Assembly: GCA_013396755.1 (NCBI GenBank)
Contig: VWZF01003379.1
Location: forward strand, 39,218 to 103,217
Length of the DNA stretch: 64,000 bases
From: Sclerurus mexicanus
Taxonomy: Eukaryota > Chordata > Aves > Passeriformes > Furnariidae
Direction of reading: 5' to 3'
A model generated the notes under the pieces. The model saw only the letters and a list, made by a program, of their open reading frames with translations, did not search any database and was not told the DNA's origin. Every line of letters starts with the position of its first letter. The stretch's first letter is position 1. Positions 53,601 to 64,000 of the stretch are shown one piece after another. Both the position numbers and the translations under genes were made by a program.

Positions 53601-56600
53601 CAGTGCTACATCATTTGAAGTGCAACTTAAAAATGTGGGGAAAAAAATGAAAAATGCTTGTTACTTGTTCCTTTCAGAACCATTTCAGTAGAAAACATAT
53701 ACTGCTATTTAGGTGGTTTGACTGCTTTTCTTGCCATCTTTTCCTGAATGAAACAAACCTAGATTAAAAAAAAAAACAAACACTACAACAAAAAATAAAC
53801 AGGTTCTATTTATCATTTTTGAAGAAAAAAATCTCCTTTTTTTAGTGAAACAAAATCAACTCCCATAACTCCCAACTTGCCAAATTCATAATTGTACCAA
53901 GTTTCTACTCATCTTTGCTGCTTACTGTCTCATCACTCTCCCTCTTTCAGTCCATCCTTCTCCACTGCCTGTTGATTCGTGCTGATTAAAGCAATGACCG
54001 GAGTGTCTATTGGTGACCCGGAGGCTGATTGTAGCCAGAGAATTTGGACTGTTATGCCACCAAAAACTTAGAAGTCTTCATTCTTTTTCCCTATAAATAC
54101 AAACCTGATCTGATCGCCGCTTTGGTGGCAAAGGAGTCAGGAGCAGAGGGTGCCAGGAAGGAACAAAGATGCTCGGGAGCAGACTAACATTTGGAGCAGG
54201 TTTTTCTGCTGAATGCACTTGTCAAACTCGACCTTTGAGCCTGTACTGGTTTATTCATCCAGTCTCTTACTTCTTTTTTTCTGGTTGCATTCTTAAATGC
54301 CTGTACATTTGCACATTCAGGGTGAAATGGGAACAGCAGTGCTCTCCTCCTGTAGCTCTAGCCTTTCACAAGCAGGCCTCTGGTTCCCTGTTATCCCAGG
54401 GAATCCAGCCCAACTCCATGGAGAAGAGGGCTGCCACTCCCCACCAGCGACTCTGATTCCAGCAAATGGTGTGCTTTAATCCCAGCCTATCTGTACAAGT
54501 TTGGCTTCTCCTTGAAGAACCAGACCTCGTTTCTCTTTGTTGTTGACTTCTAACATACTTTAATTTCTGTATTCATTTCCCTAAGCCATTTGAGATCACA
54601 ACTTCACATCCTTTAACCTTCTAGACCAGTGCTGTGACTCCTCCAGAAGCCAACACGCAATACATATCCAGTGCAGATATCTAACATGATTTACTTTGGT
54701 CTTCCAAACATATTTTGATTGCACACACTAAAGACCAGTTGATGTTTTCTGCATTCTGCTTTTCACAACAAAACAACAGTGCCTTCATTTTTGAAATGTT
54801 CAAACTACCTAGTTATGCAGAAAATCCAAAATCAATCCTTAGTTTTTTTATATTGGGTTTTAGCCAAATATAAAAATGTCAGTACAAAAAGCAGATACTT
54901 ATACTGCATGATGCACCAGAGAAATCGCATTTTTAGCACTCTACTAACTAAAGTGTTTAACTGCTCACAAATGGATTTCCATATTTTTGTAGCAATTTGC
55001 AGCAAGCAATAGGTATTGTAATCTAATCCACTGCAATTACATAATTTCTGACCAACGTGCTGTTGATAAATAACACAAGTATTAGGTTATTAAATTTTTT
55101 ACAATTAGGTGACTAAGAAAGCTTTTTATTGCCTTTCGTTATACCCTCTGTTAATAAGATCTTTGTTGCAGATGTTCATGTATGCTGCATTGATGTTTAA
55201 TGGTGCATGATGCTCTAGGTGGTTCCCATAACCTTGCTTTGTCTACTATGAGCTGACTCAATTGATATGATAATAGAGAAAAGAGGTCTGAAACAAGCTG
55301 GGCTGTACTGGCACAATTTGCATAACCTTTAAATTTGCCATCACTTGATAGCCAACTGCTCCTAAAATATTCTTATTCAGTTGTCAGCGACGACAATGTA
55401 CTGTACAAACAGCATTCTGCAATTGGACAGGTGTGGAGGGAAGAGAGGGCGTGCACAGTTTATTGCACTCTCATATTCTATCAGGAAATGTACTTATTAT
55501 CAAATTTATAAAGCCAACAATTTGGAGTAGACTTCTGCAGTTCCATTTGTGATCAATTGCTATCAGCTACAACGCATGGCCTGGCGTCTTTTCAGGTTCA
55601 CAGTACAATATCACAGTGTCTCATTACAAGGGACATAAATATTTGGTTCCATAGCCTCTTCTCTGATTTAGTTTAGACTGCTAATCATGGAGGCAGGCAG
55701 AAGAATCAGGATGGATTAGGAGAGCAGTGGGGGGCACAGGGTAGCAGACTAGAGCAAACAAAATCAACGTAAGCAGCTGCCCAAACTTTAAATCTGGTTT
55801 CAGAGGACTCTCTATATTCTTTTAGAACAAACATTAGTATTATATCATTCAGTAGGTATAGCCAAAACACAGTATAAAAATAGTCCATGTTTATTCACTA
55901 AATCTGCTGTCTGTATATACTCTAAGCCAGGTCTGCTTACTTCACTAACTTTATTATTCGTAACTAAGAAAACAGCTATGGTGAAAGTAATCCAGAGCTG
56001 ACTTTCATTCAAATGGAATCAACTACATAAACATTACTTTTGTGGTATCCAGAAGTTCATATTCTATATTATGCGCGGGTGTGTCAAGGCCAGGTCGTTG
56101 GTAGCAGACTGACATGCACAGCCTATTTTTCAGGTATGACATTTAAACAATTTCCACTTTGCATTATCTCTAAAACCTACTGTGGAAATCACTGAGCCAA
56201 ATCAATCATAAAATCTCACGATTCCACTTTTAGACAATTAACCATTTCCAAGCACTCCAATTAACCTCCCACACCCTCAATGTTAATTCTAGATGTTTGT
56301 CATCTTACACAACATAAATCCTAAATCCCCAAAGTTAAGCAAAGCAGGACCCATTCAAACCTCCCTTTTGTCTGCCTTTTCCACTAGCTAGGATCTCTGC
56401 TCTGCCCCTCCTGGAGCTAAGGATTTGTCTACCATTCAGCCATCTATTTCCCACAACTTTCACTGCCTGCAATTGGATGCTACAGCAGGGAAACTTCTAA
56501 TCAAAGGGTCAGTTCCTGCAGTTAATTTTCATCCAGGGGCACCATACATACCCACATTTTACACTGCTTCCATTCTGTGCAATTATTTTATGGGGACTAC

Positions 56601-57159
56601 TTGAGCAGGTGAAGATTAGAGGCTTGAAAACATAAGTTCCATCATTTATGGCAAAAGCATGACATGGATAGCTACAATTTAAACTTTTCTACAATGTTCA
56701 TTCAACTGTAATCACAAGACGGGAAATAAAATCTCTAAATTAAAGATGATAGGCTACCAGAGTCTGTAGGGCACCTTCTGAGCACAGATTCTGCTGTTCA
56801 AACTCCTCTGTGATGATTTGTTATGAAATGAACTGCTGCCTAGTGAGAAACAGGCTAACACTGCCAAAATAATGGGCAAAAGAGATCTCCTACTGAACAT
56901 AATCTGCCTAGGTGCCAGTGGTCAAAGGGTGCAGTTCTTTATGCTCCTCACTTGTTCCACACAACAAAGAAGACACCTCCAGGTAAATGTGTTACCAAAT
57001 CTTTCAGCATACATAAAGTTTTCTTTTTCTATAACCTCTAGGTAGACTCCAAAAACTGACTCGCAGATTCCAGGCAAGGTACAACACACAAAAAGACACA
57101 TGGATCAGTATAAACCATTAACATTCATGAATGTTTTAAGTTCTCCATGACCATAATCG

Positions 57160-57218
57160 ATATCCAATGAAGTTAATGAGATCTTTCCATTGATTTCAAA
57201 AGACACTGGGGTTAGCCT
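57160..57218. repeat. Possible ancient amniote repeat piece
   Basis: TATCCAATGAAGTTAATGAG followed by TTTCCATTGATTTCAAAAGA and CTGGGGTTAGCC resembles the common old reptile repeat phrase 'ccattgaagtcaatggcaaagctcccattgacttcaatgggagcaggattaggcc'. The two imperfect inverted halves (AATGAAGTTAATG and CCATTGATTTC) are visible. The match is short. Confidence 0.4.
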
Positions 57219-58789
57219 CAGACATAATAACATTGCATTCTCTCAAGCACTCCAGCTGATAACAGACACTTTGATAATTTGCTACCTTCCCATCCAGAAT
57301 TTCAGGAATAAACAAAAAGAATACTATCTTATTTCAAACTTATTGCTCAAATGAACAATGTACCATTATAAAGGTCCATATGGAGCATTTAGTATCTTTA
57401 ACTGAAGAGCAGTCAAGGCCACAGTACTTACCTGCATCGTTAGTGCCAGTACGAGATCCATAAATAAGACACGGTTATTTATTTAAGAAGGAAATGCAAA
57501 AAAAGCCTGAATGTGTCAGCTTCCCAAAAGGTTGAGATTTTGTTTTGTTTTACCTTTCGGCCTCTGTAAAGCAGTGATTCAAATTCTTATGCCTTCTAAC
57601 ACATCTAAGCCCATCCAATAGATTTAAACACTGATGGGTAGAGTTTTAAGTTCAAACTGGCCTTGACCTTGGGCAGTATGACATTATCTGAAAGCCATTA
57701 ATGGTCTGAAACTAAAGGAAAAGCTCATTAATAAAAGCAAAACCGTACAAAGGTACAAAGGAAAAAAAATAAAAAAAAAGAAAATGAAAAAAAAGGAAGT
57801 TTTATTAAAAGTATTGATCATGACCTAGGGCACTACAGACATTGATCTTCCCACATCTCCACAGGAAAAAAAAAGTTAAGCCAACAAATTATTGATCTAT
57901 TATGAAACCTGCTGAACAAGCCATACATTTAATTTCTTACAATGAAAAAATAATCACACCAAATTAGGATACAGAGAAAATCTATTTCTTAAAAATTATT
58001 GGTGAAAAAATACTATCTGATTAATTTCATAAAATAGCCACCCTGTTAGTATGATTTGACCCTAAGTGTCGGGAGGTGAGAAGCCCATGCACTGTAAACC
58101 TTTAAAGCATGGGTTTCAGATTTCAACTCATTAAAGCATAGGCTTTTAAGGAGAAATGGGTAGTGTCCCATGCTGAATATTGCAATAACATAGAATGAAT
58201 ATACAGAAAAGGACAATGCCAACCTTTCAACTTCAAGCACAAATTTAATTAAAGTTTCTAGGTTCATTATTTTCTATGAAGTAGAATACTGTAGTTTTGT
58301 ATTTTCTTCAGCTTGTTCAAAAAGTCAGAAGGGTACATTTAGACTGACATAACACTGTAACTGTAGAGGCAGTCTCTGAAAAACTGACGTTGGCCAGAAT
58401 TCCCTGTTTGGTGCACATGGAGAGGGGTAGGTGTCATTTTCAGAAAACAGAGATAACCTTGACAAAGTTACATTAATTACATGTATATGTGAAACACACA
58501 AATTAAATCTGGAAGGATGTCATTAGTTCCAGTGCTTCCCAATTACTGAATGGCGAATTCTGCTGCCTCACCATTCTTGTAATGGAGTTCTATGATAACA
58601 CTGGTGGTTTTCAGCATATGAGATGCTAAAGAGATTGTTTCACTTCTGAGAGCATATCCATGGCTCTGCCCCCTTATTCTTTACTATTTGCTTTGCATTC
58701 TACAGTATTATCAGCTGATGCTGAAGCAACTTTTGTTCCAACTTTAGAACGACAGTCTTTGTTGCTAGAAGGAAGTTCAAAACAGAACA

Positions 58790-59140
58790 CCATGTTTTAT
58801 GACTCAAAGTGAGGGTCCACAGCAATTTCAGCCACTACAGCTGGCAGATACCAGAGCCTCATCCTTGTCTCCTCTGATGACAAATGCCACGTGCTCTCCT
58901 CCCATGCCGGCACCAGCATCCGGACCCTGCGAGGAGCTGGGCCAGAGCGCTCCACTCCTCGCCAGGGCATGTTTCTGCCAGTCTGTGCAGGCTGCTGGAC
59001 TGCCCTGTGTGGGTGGAGAAGTGCTGGCAGGGCGGGGGAAAAGCACAGGATGGAAATGTGTACCCTAGGAGGAGCCACCGATTTCTGGATTTTCTGTCAG
59101 TTTGAAATTCCCGGGGGCCCAAGTCTCAGTATCTTGTGGT
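58790..59140. other. GC-rich patch inside ADK intron
   Basis: A sharp rise in GC with roughly ten CpG, a CCCGGGGGCCC core near 59109, and overlapping open frames on both strands (plus 58799-59068, 58884-59105 and 58891-59175; minus 58797-59078, 58828-59046 and 58859-59122). Open frames on both strands over the same bases point to composition rather than coding. It could be a regulatory element or an old GC-rich repeat. It is not an ADK exon as far as I can see. Confidence 0.5.
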
Positions 59141-59779
59141 CTGAGAACTACGTAGTCATAGAATCAGTAAGGTGAACCCTCATTCCTTCCATGACTGCCC
59201 AGAACAGTAGGGGTCTGCCCTGGTAACCACGAGGCTTAACTAGTACCATTCTCTCTTCTCAGAACTTCTGGCAGGTAGTTCTGTTGCTTCAGGGTTTGAG
59301 CAAACAGAATAATAATGTACTGGTGTAATGTTTTCTGTACAAATACCTCACAACTCACTCAGGTGACCAATACAATCATACCAGTTTTAAAGTATTACAG
59401 CCATGTATGCAGGATAGACCAGAAGTTTATGATTAAATTACTCTGTGTGGATGCTTTAACTGAGTAATAGTACCACAGGGAAAGCCTAATTTCTGGGGGG
59501 GGAAAAAAAGTTAAAAGCCCGTACAGTATACCTAGGTAATTTCTGAAGGAAGCTCTCCAGTGCACATGCACATCTTCATGTGAGACATTTAGATTCATGG
59601 CAAAAGTGTCTAACATTAATGGGCTATAGAATTCTTTGTCAATCAGTGTAAAAAAGGTGCCCATTTAAAAAACAATTCTAGCTTTAAATACACAGTGACG
59701 GGCTCTAAACCATGTATTACCACACCATAAAGAAAATTTGAAGTTACAACAGATAATTCTATGAAAATGTCAGATCAAT

Positions 59780-60450
59780 CATAAGTGGCAGCTAGAAAAG
59801 CAAATAAAATGTTAGGAATTATTAAGAGAGAAATACAGAACAAAGGAAACAACAAAATTAAATCACTTTGTAACTTTTTCAGGCACTTGCAAGTTGAACA
59901 TTCTGGTCCCCCATTCACAAAGAGTAAGCAGACTTGAAAAAAGGTGCAGTGAAGGGTGGCCCTGGGTGTCAGAATTATGGATCAAACACAGAATAAGTAA
60001 ACAGAATAGGAAAAGAGTCTGGAAAAAAAGACTAGCACAGGGGAGATACACAAAAGATCTGCAAAATCAAAAGTAAAAGACATCGCACATGGAATGATGG
60101 TGGACACGCCACACAATACAAGCAGCTGGAGATAGCCAGGAACATTCTGAAGTGTCTGAATTCAAACTAATAAGGGAATATATTTCTTTACATAACACAG
60201 AGTCTGTGACACTCATTGTCACAAGACATTATGTATGATAAAATCCTATTTTGGCCTATTAAGCACAGAGAAAATATCTCTAGTTCACAAATTCCCAAGC
60301 TGCATTTTGCCAGAAGCTAGGAGAGTGTAGCATGGAACTATTAGTACAGATTTGCTCTGGTTTTATCCTCTTTTACAAGCACCCACTGCTTCACACTGTT
60401 GCAAACATCAGGTTAGACAGACCTTTGGTCTGCCTCAGTCCTGCTCCCAC
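59780..60450 (+). mobile_element. Ancient amniote CR1 (L3/turtle-type) 3' portion
   Basis: This is a strongly diverged CR1 copy running from the end of the RT-domain region into the 3' UTR. Recognisable blocks in order are: AAGCAAATAAAATGTTAGGA at 59798; a CATTCTGGTCCCCCATTCAC block near 59899; GAAAAAAGGTGCAGTGAAGG near 59936; TTTACATAACACAGAGTCTG near 60187 followed by GACACTCATTGTCACAAG; TTTGCCAGAAGCTAGGAGAG near 60307; and AGACAGACCTTTGGTCTGCC near 60416. These match, in the same order, the 3' end of the CR1 lineage common in turtles and crocodilians that ends with a phrase like 'gacctttggtctgacccagta'. No frame is open. The copy must predate birds, so its legibility over about 670 bases is notable. 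Confidence 0.8.
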
Positions 60451-62019
60451 TCTTTCCCTTTGTATTGCTACTCCAACATCATATAATTTCTACTACCTAA
60501 GGAATGGATTTGTCTATCAACAGTAATGTCTTCAATAATCCTTTATAGAATTACGGTATAAAAACCGATGCACTTAATCAATGCTTCTGTATCTGAAACA
60601 CAAACACAGAAATTCTCTGTAAGAGGAAGTACTGCCCAGTCCTAAGGAATGGGGTAGGAGCCCGCATTTATTGTCCTTCAACAAACACCCATTTTTCCAC
60701 AGCTTAAAGGGTAATCTTTCCTCAGAATGCCAGAATGTAAATTCATTGTAGTACCTGAAATTTGAGCTAAGTTTAATGAGAGGCACAGTTTTGCCTCAAA
60801 TATTCCTTACTACTAGTGATTATACATGACAAGCGGATTTCCCAGTTTCACTCTCTGTTTCTGGGCTGAACTGGTGTGTTAATGCAGTAGACTAGAGAAG
60901 ACATCCTTTTCTTAAATCAATACGAAATTACTGAAACACACACACAAGTATTTACATATCTGTATATGCATTCTTTGAGATGCAACAGTTGATACACTTT
61001 TAAGTCCATTCAAGATACCTGTATCCCGGAATTTAAGTTTTAATAATATGTTTCAGCTGTCTAGTAAAATGCTCAGTCCTCCACTCCCACACAGCATGAA
61101 AGCATGAATGGTCTCAGTTACAAAAAGGTATTACCAGCTTTGCTGTTCATTAATCCCTATCAACAAATGTTCATTATTAATTTAGATTTTGTGGTTCCCT
61201 AAGACACAAGTAAACTAATTCTTCTGGGCTTTCTGGCTCATTTGTTATGCCATTAGGGAACTAAAAATGTTTTTTTTTCTAAGTCTATCTTTGTTTTAGA
61301 AACTTCTATTTGTGAATGTAAATAGACAGGGAAGAGTGAAAGTGTGTAATCATGTGAAAAAGAGAGTAATGGTAATATAATTCAACTAAATCCCCAGCTC
61401 CAAGGTACTACTCTTGTTTGTGTAAATGCACATGAAGCCTAGCTGATAAAAAAGAGGGCCAGTCAAGGATTTCCTGTCTGGAAGGCTAAGCATGAAAGCT
61501 GTAAGGAAGGAAAAAAAAATAACACCTTTTCCTGCTCCTTAGAAAAGAACACACAATAGTCAGTAACTTACAGAAAGAAGAGCTGCAAATAGACCCACCA
61601 TAAAATGTCAGAAGTGTCAATAGCAATAAATACTTCTATGTCTTATAGATAGGCTTACAAGGTAACATGCTGGTCTGTGATTGCCCCACAACCTGACAAA
61701 GAAAACCTATTGACCTCTATTTGGATCAAGCTGTATACTTGAACATCAGTCCTTTTTATCCCTCTAAAAAGCATAGAGCAACACACTATTATGATTTAAG
61801 AACAGCTCTTAAAATCTCTTGTATCCACAATTCTGACAACCCTTCTCAAACAAACGCCTTAAAAAGGTCTAAAATATTTAAGATCTAACATATCCTTACA
61901 AAATAAAAAAGCTTCATAAAAACATACTATCATTTGTCATTATTTTAATTTAGATTAGGTTTTAGTTCTATCCAAACAGCTAAACATTTAGTTTATGAAT
62001 GTATCTGCATATATTACCT

Positions 62020-62120
62020 TAAGAATGGTTATACTGGGTGACACCAACATCCATTTAGCTCAGTATTCTGCTTCAGATAACAAGTAGAGACAAGTGCCTG
62101 GTATCACTCCAATATCAAAA
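62020..62120 (-). mobile_element. Ancient CR1 3' tail fragment
   Basis: The plus strand reads AAGAATGGTTATACTGGGTG and then CATCCATTTAGCTCAGTATT, ending near GTGCCTGGTATCAC. This is the reverse complement of the same old CR1 3' end seen at 59780-60450 (family phrase 'actgggtcagaccaaaggtccatctagcccagtatcctg'). Orientation is opposite to that copy, 1.6 kb away. Confidence 0.65.
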
Positions 62121-63544
62121 GCTCGGTAGGCAGGCTTTAAAATTTGGTAAAGCTGCAAGTTTTATTGCAACATATTAACTTGGCTACACTGCACATGCTA
62201 TTTAATTTATGGAATAGATAAAATAATGATAATAACACATAGAAATTCACAAAACTCTTTCTGTATGTACTATGTGGTAGGTGCACTAATAAATGTTTAA
62301 GATGAACCTCTCTCTTTTTACTACATTTGCTAGCACTGCTAACAGATTCCCTGAATTACCTCAAGTAATGCGTCCCAGAAAATGAAGATACAAGTGGTTA
62401 TAAGTCCCACTTGAGCTTGCTTTAAAGCTGGAATCATCAGAAAAATCCATTTTTACTGCTGTATTCTAACAAATGAGGTTATTATAAACATAACCTTAAA
62501 TAGAGGTGGTCCTGCAAACACCGGGGGGGTGGGAGAGAGCATGGAAAATTCTGTGTTCATCCCTGAACATGCCAGACTTCATCATTCATAACTTGAAAAA
62601 CGCTGAAGTGATTTTCTTTAAATTTGGATTGTTTTTCTTTCCTCTATTAAAGCTATAAAATGAGCCAAGTTTAAAGTGTGTAGCTTCAGCTGTTCTTGAA
62701 TTATGCAAATATTTCAATATAAAAGTATGTTTTTCCATTGCTGAACTGATTTTGCTCAGACTTTCTGAAGATTTCCCTTTGGGCCAAGACCAGTCATAAA
62801 ATGTACCTGACTAAAACTAATTTGTTTAAAGTTATGAGCAACTCTGTAAAAGGGATATCTTTCACAGCATTTGATTCTGACAAATGTTCTAGCACGCATA
62901 TAGATATGACATATATGTTCCTGCCAGAGCTTGTGATTTTTGGTGCATTTCTTAAAAGCTCCAGCTGCTGACATCAGGAGACTGCACATGTTCATTAACT
63001 CCCCCTGCACTCCCCACTTGTGTATTGTCCGTGGTTACAGAATAAAGTATTGGAACATGAAATGTATCCCATAAGCTCAGTCAAATCTCACGCCTCAGTC
63101 AAATCCAGAATCTCAGGCCTGGCAAGAGGGATATAATGGAACAAAGCTGTGGTAGTGGAACTAGAGTCTATCAAGTAACTCCCAGTAGGGATGAAGAGCA
63201 TCCTCGCAAGGAATCAACTCCATACTGTTCCTCGAATAAACTTTTCTGATAAGCAAGTCCATAGATCCCATTTTGAGTTACCAGCCCCTTTACCAAAGCA
63301 TAATCCTCTGCATTGAAAGGTTTCATCACAGGTGTCTCTCACAGGCTGCTTTTATACAAGAGAGTTTTATCAAAATTCATTCACGTTGGGGACCAGTACT
63401 AGAGAAAATGACAATGGTTTTGTCAATGTCCACTCTGAAGGTCACTGAGAACGTCTAATGCCTTCAAGTTTTTCAGTAAAAAGATACAATTTGACATTAT
63501 TGAAAAAGGCACCTCCAGTTGTCCAAGAAGTTGCAAATATTGCC

Positions 63545-63690
63545 ATGCCTGGAAACATTCAAGGTCAGGCTGGACAGGGCTTTGAGCAACTTGCCTGAGT
63601 TGAAGATGTCCCTGCTCATTGTAGGGGAGGGTTGGACTAGATGACCTTTAAAGGTTCCTTTCAACCAAAACCATTCTATGATTCTATGAC
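63545..63690 (+). mobile_element. CR1 LINE 3' end fragment (avian type)
   Basis: This is a 5'-truncated CR1 tail. It starts near CCTGGAAACATTCAAGGTCA, continues through GGTTGGACTAGATGACCTTT, and ends CCATTCTATGATTCTATGAC. Two copies of the ATTCTATG octamer close the element, which is the hallmark tail of bird CR1. It is less diverged than the other intronic repeats. It lies in sense orientation to the numbering and antisense to ADK. Confidence 0.95.
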
Positions 63691-64000
63691 ATGAAGAGGA
63701 AAACCTCAGACCATAATCATTTGCTTGTGCTCTGTAAAGTCTTATTAGAAACTGACTGTTAATTTAGTCAGCACTACATCTGCCACAGCTCCTGTGTGCC
63801 AATCCTGAACACTCCTTTCCTTGCCTCTAAAACACACTGATCACACTCAGCTTGAATTTGAGCTTGCCTCTTCCTTGCAATTATTCCTACTGACAGAGAA
63901 CAGGAAGGAAAGGGAGAGAAAAGGGGCCTTGGGGCTGGACTGCTGTGACGGAGCAGATATGAATAGACAGCAGAAAGACCCAATGCGCTCCATGATAAAG

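Larger units (their letters stand above)
44765..64000 (-). other. ADK: ADK intron preceding the penultimate exon (continues off the right edge)
   Basis: All sequence from the acceptor at 44765 to the window end is inferred to be a single ADK intron or part of one. I looked on the minus strand for the preceding exon, which should encode a segment like QRIVIFTQGRDDT before the split Glu, and did not find it. ADK introns are known to be exceptionally long in vertebrates. The interval carries old CR1 fragments, a GC-rich patch at 58790-59140, and short simple repeats. A missed small exon cannot be excluded. Confidence 0.7.

Noticed and set aside
59155..59175. GTCATAGAATCAGT, resembling a reversed CR1 tail
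   Set aside because: The adjoining sequence lacks the TTGGAAGGGACC block, so the match is only a chance 11-12 bases.
44880..64000. Further upstream ADK exons
   Set aside because: I looked for the segment before the catalytic exon and for earlier segments on the minus strand and found none. Long introns explain the absence, but a small exon could have been missed by eye.
1..64000. tRNA genes, CRISPR arrays, bacterial-type operons, viral open genes
   Set aside because: No B-box-like GGTTCGAATCC, no regular spacer arrays and no long uninterrupted genes were seen. The sequence is plainly vertebrate.

Overview
The window is vertebrate genomic DNA, most likely from a bird. It is AT-rich, gene-sparse and has long introns. 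Its youngest recognisable repeats are CR1 LINE copies, and one ends in the octamer tail (ATTCTATG repeats) typical of avian CR1. Overall repeat density is low. A crocodilian or turtle is less likely because a window of this size would then carry more repeats. I cannot name the species.

The only gene I can identify with confidence is the 3' part of adenosine kinase (ADK), on the minus strand. The last two coding exons are at 44678-44764 and 27414-27538. They join in phase across a 17.1 kb intron and together rebuild the PfkB-family signature around the catalytic Asp. The stop codon is followed by a 3' UTR of about 1.07 kb that ends near 26345, with an AATAAA signal and a downstream GU/U-rich stretch. 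Everything from 44765 to the right end looks like ADK intron. No further ADK exon was recognised there, which fits the very large introns of this gene.

Positions 1-26344 lie downstream of ADK and look intergenic. They hold a 5'-truncated, multiply broken CR1 (12487-14155), two diverged copies of one unnamed GC-rich repeat in opposite orientation (10965-11195 and 15635-15850), a CpG-enriched patch at the left edge (61-391), and simple repeats. One plus-strand exon-like segment (19861-19951) has strong splice signals on both sides. It can be joined in frame to a second acceptor at 21853, and it is the best candidate for something unannotated.

The ADK introns contain several very old amniote repeats. 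The clearest is a diverged CR1 3' end at 59780-60450. Others are a CR1 3' tail at 62020-62120, a possible tail at 42285-42340, a palindromic repeat at 43711-43850 and a related piece at 57160-57218. Younger CR1 fragments lie at 39145-39240 and 63545-63690, and a GC-rich patch lies at 58790-59140.

All identifications were made by reading the sequence and from recall of families. No alignment or database search was run.
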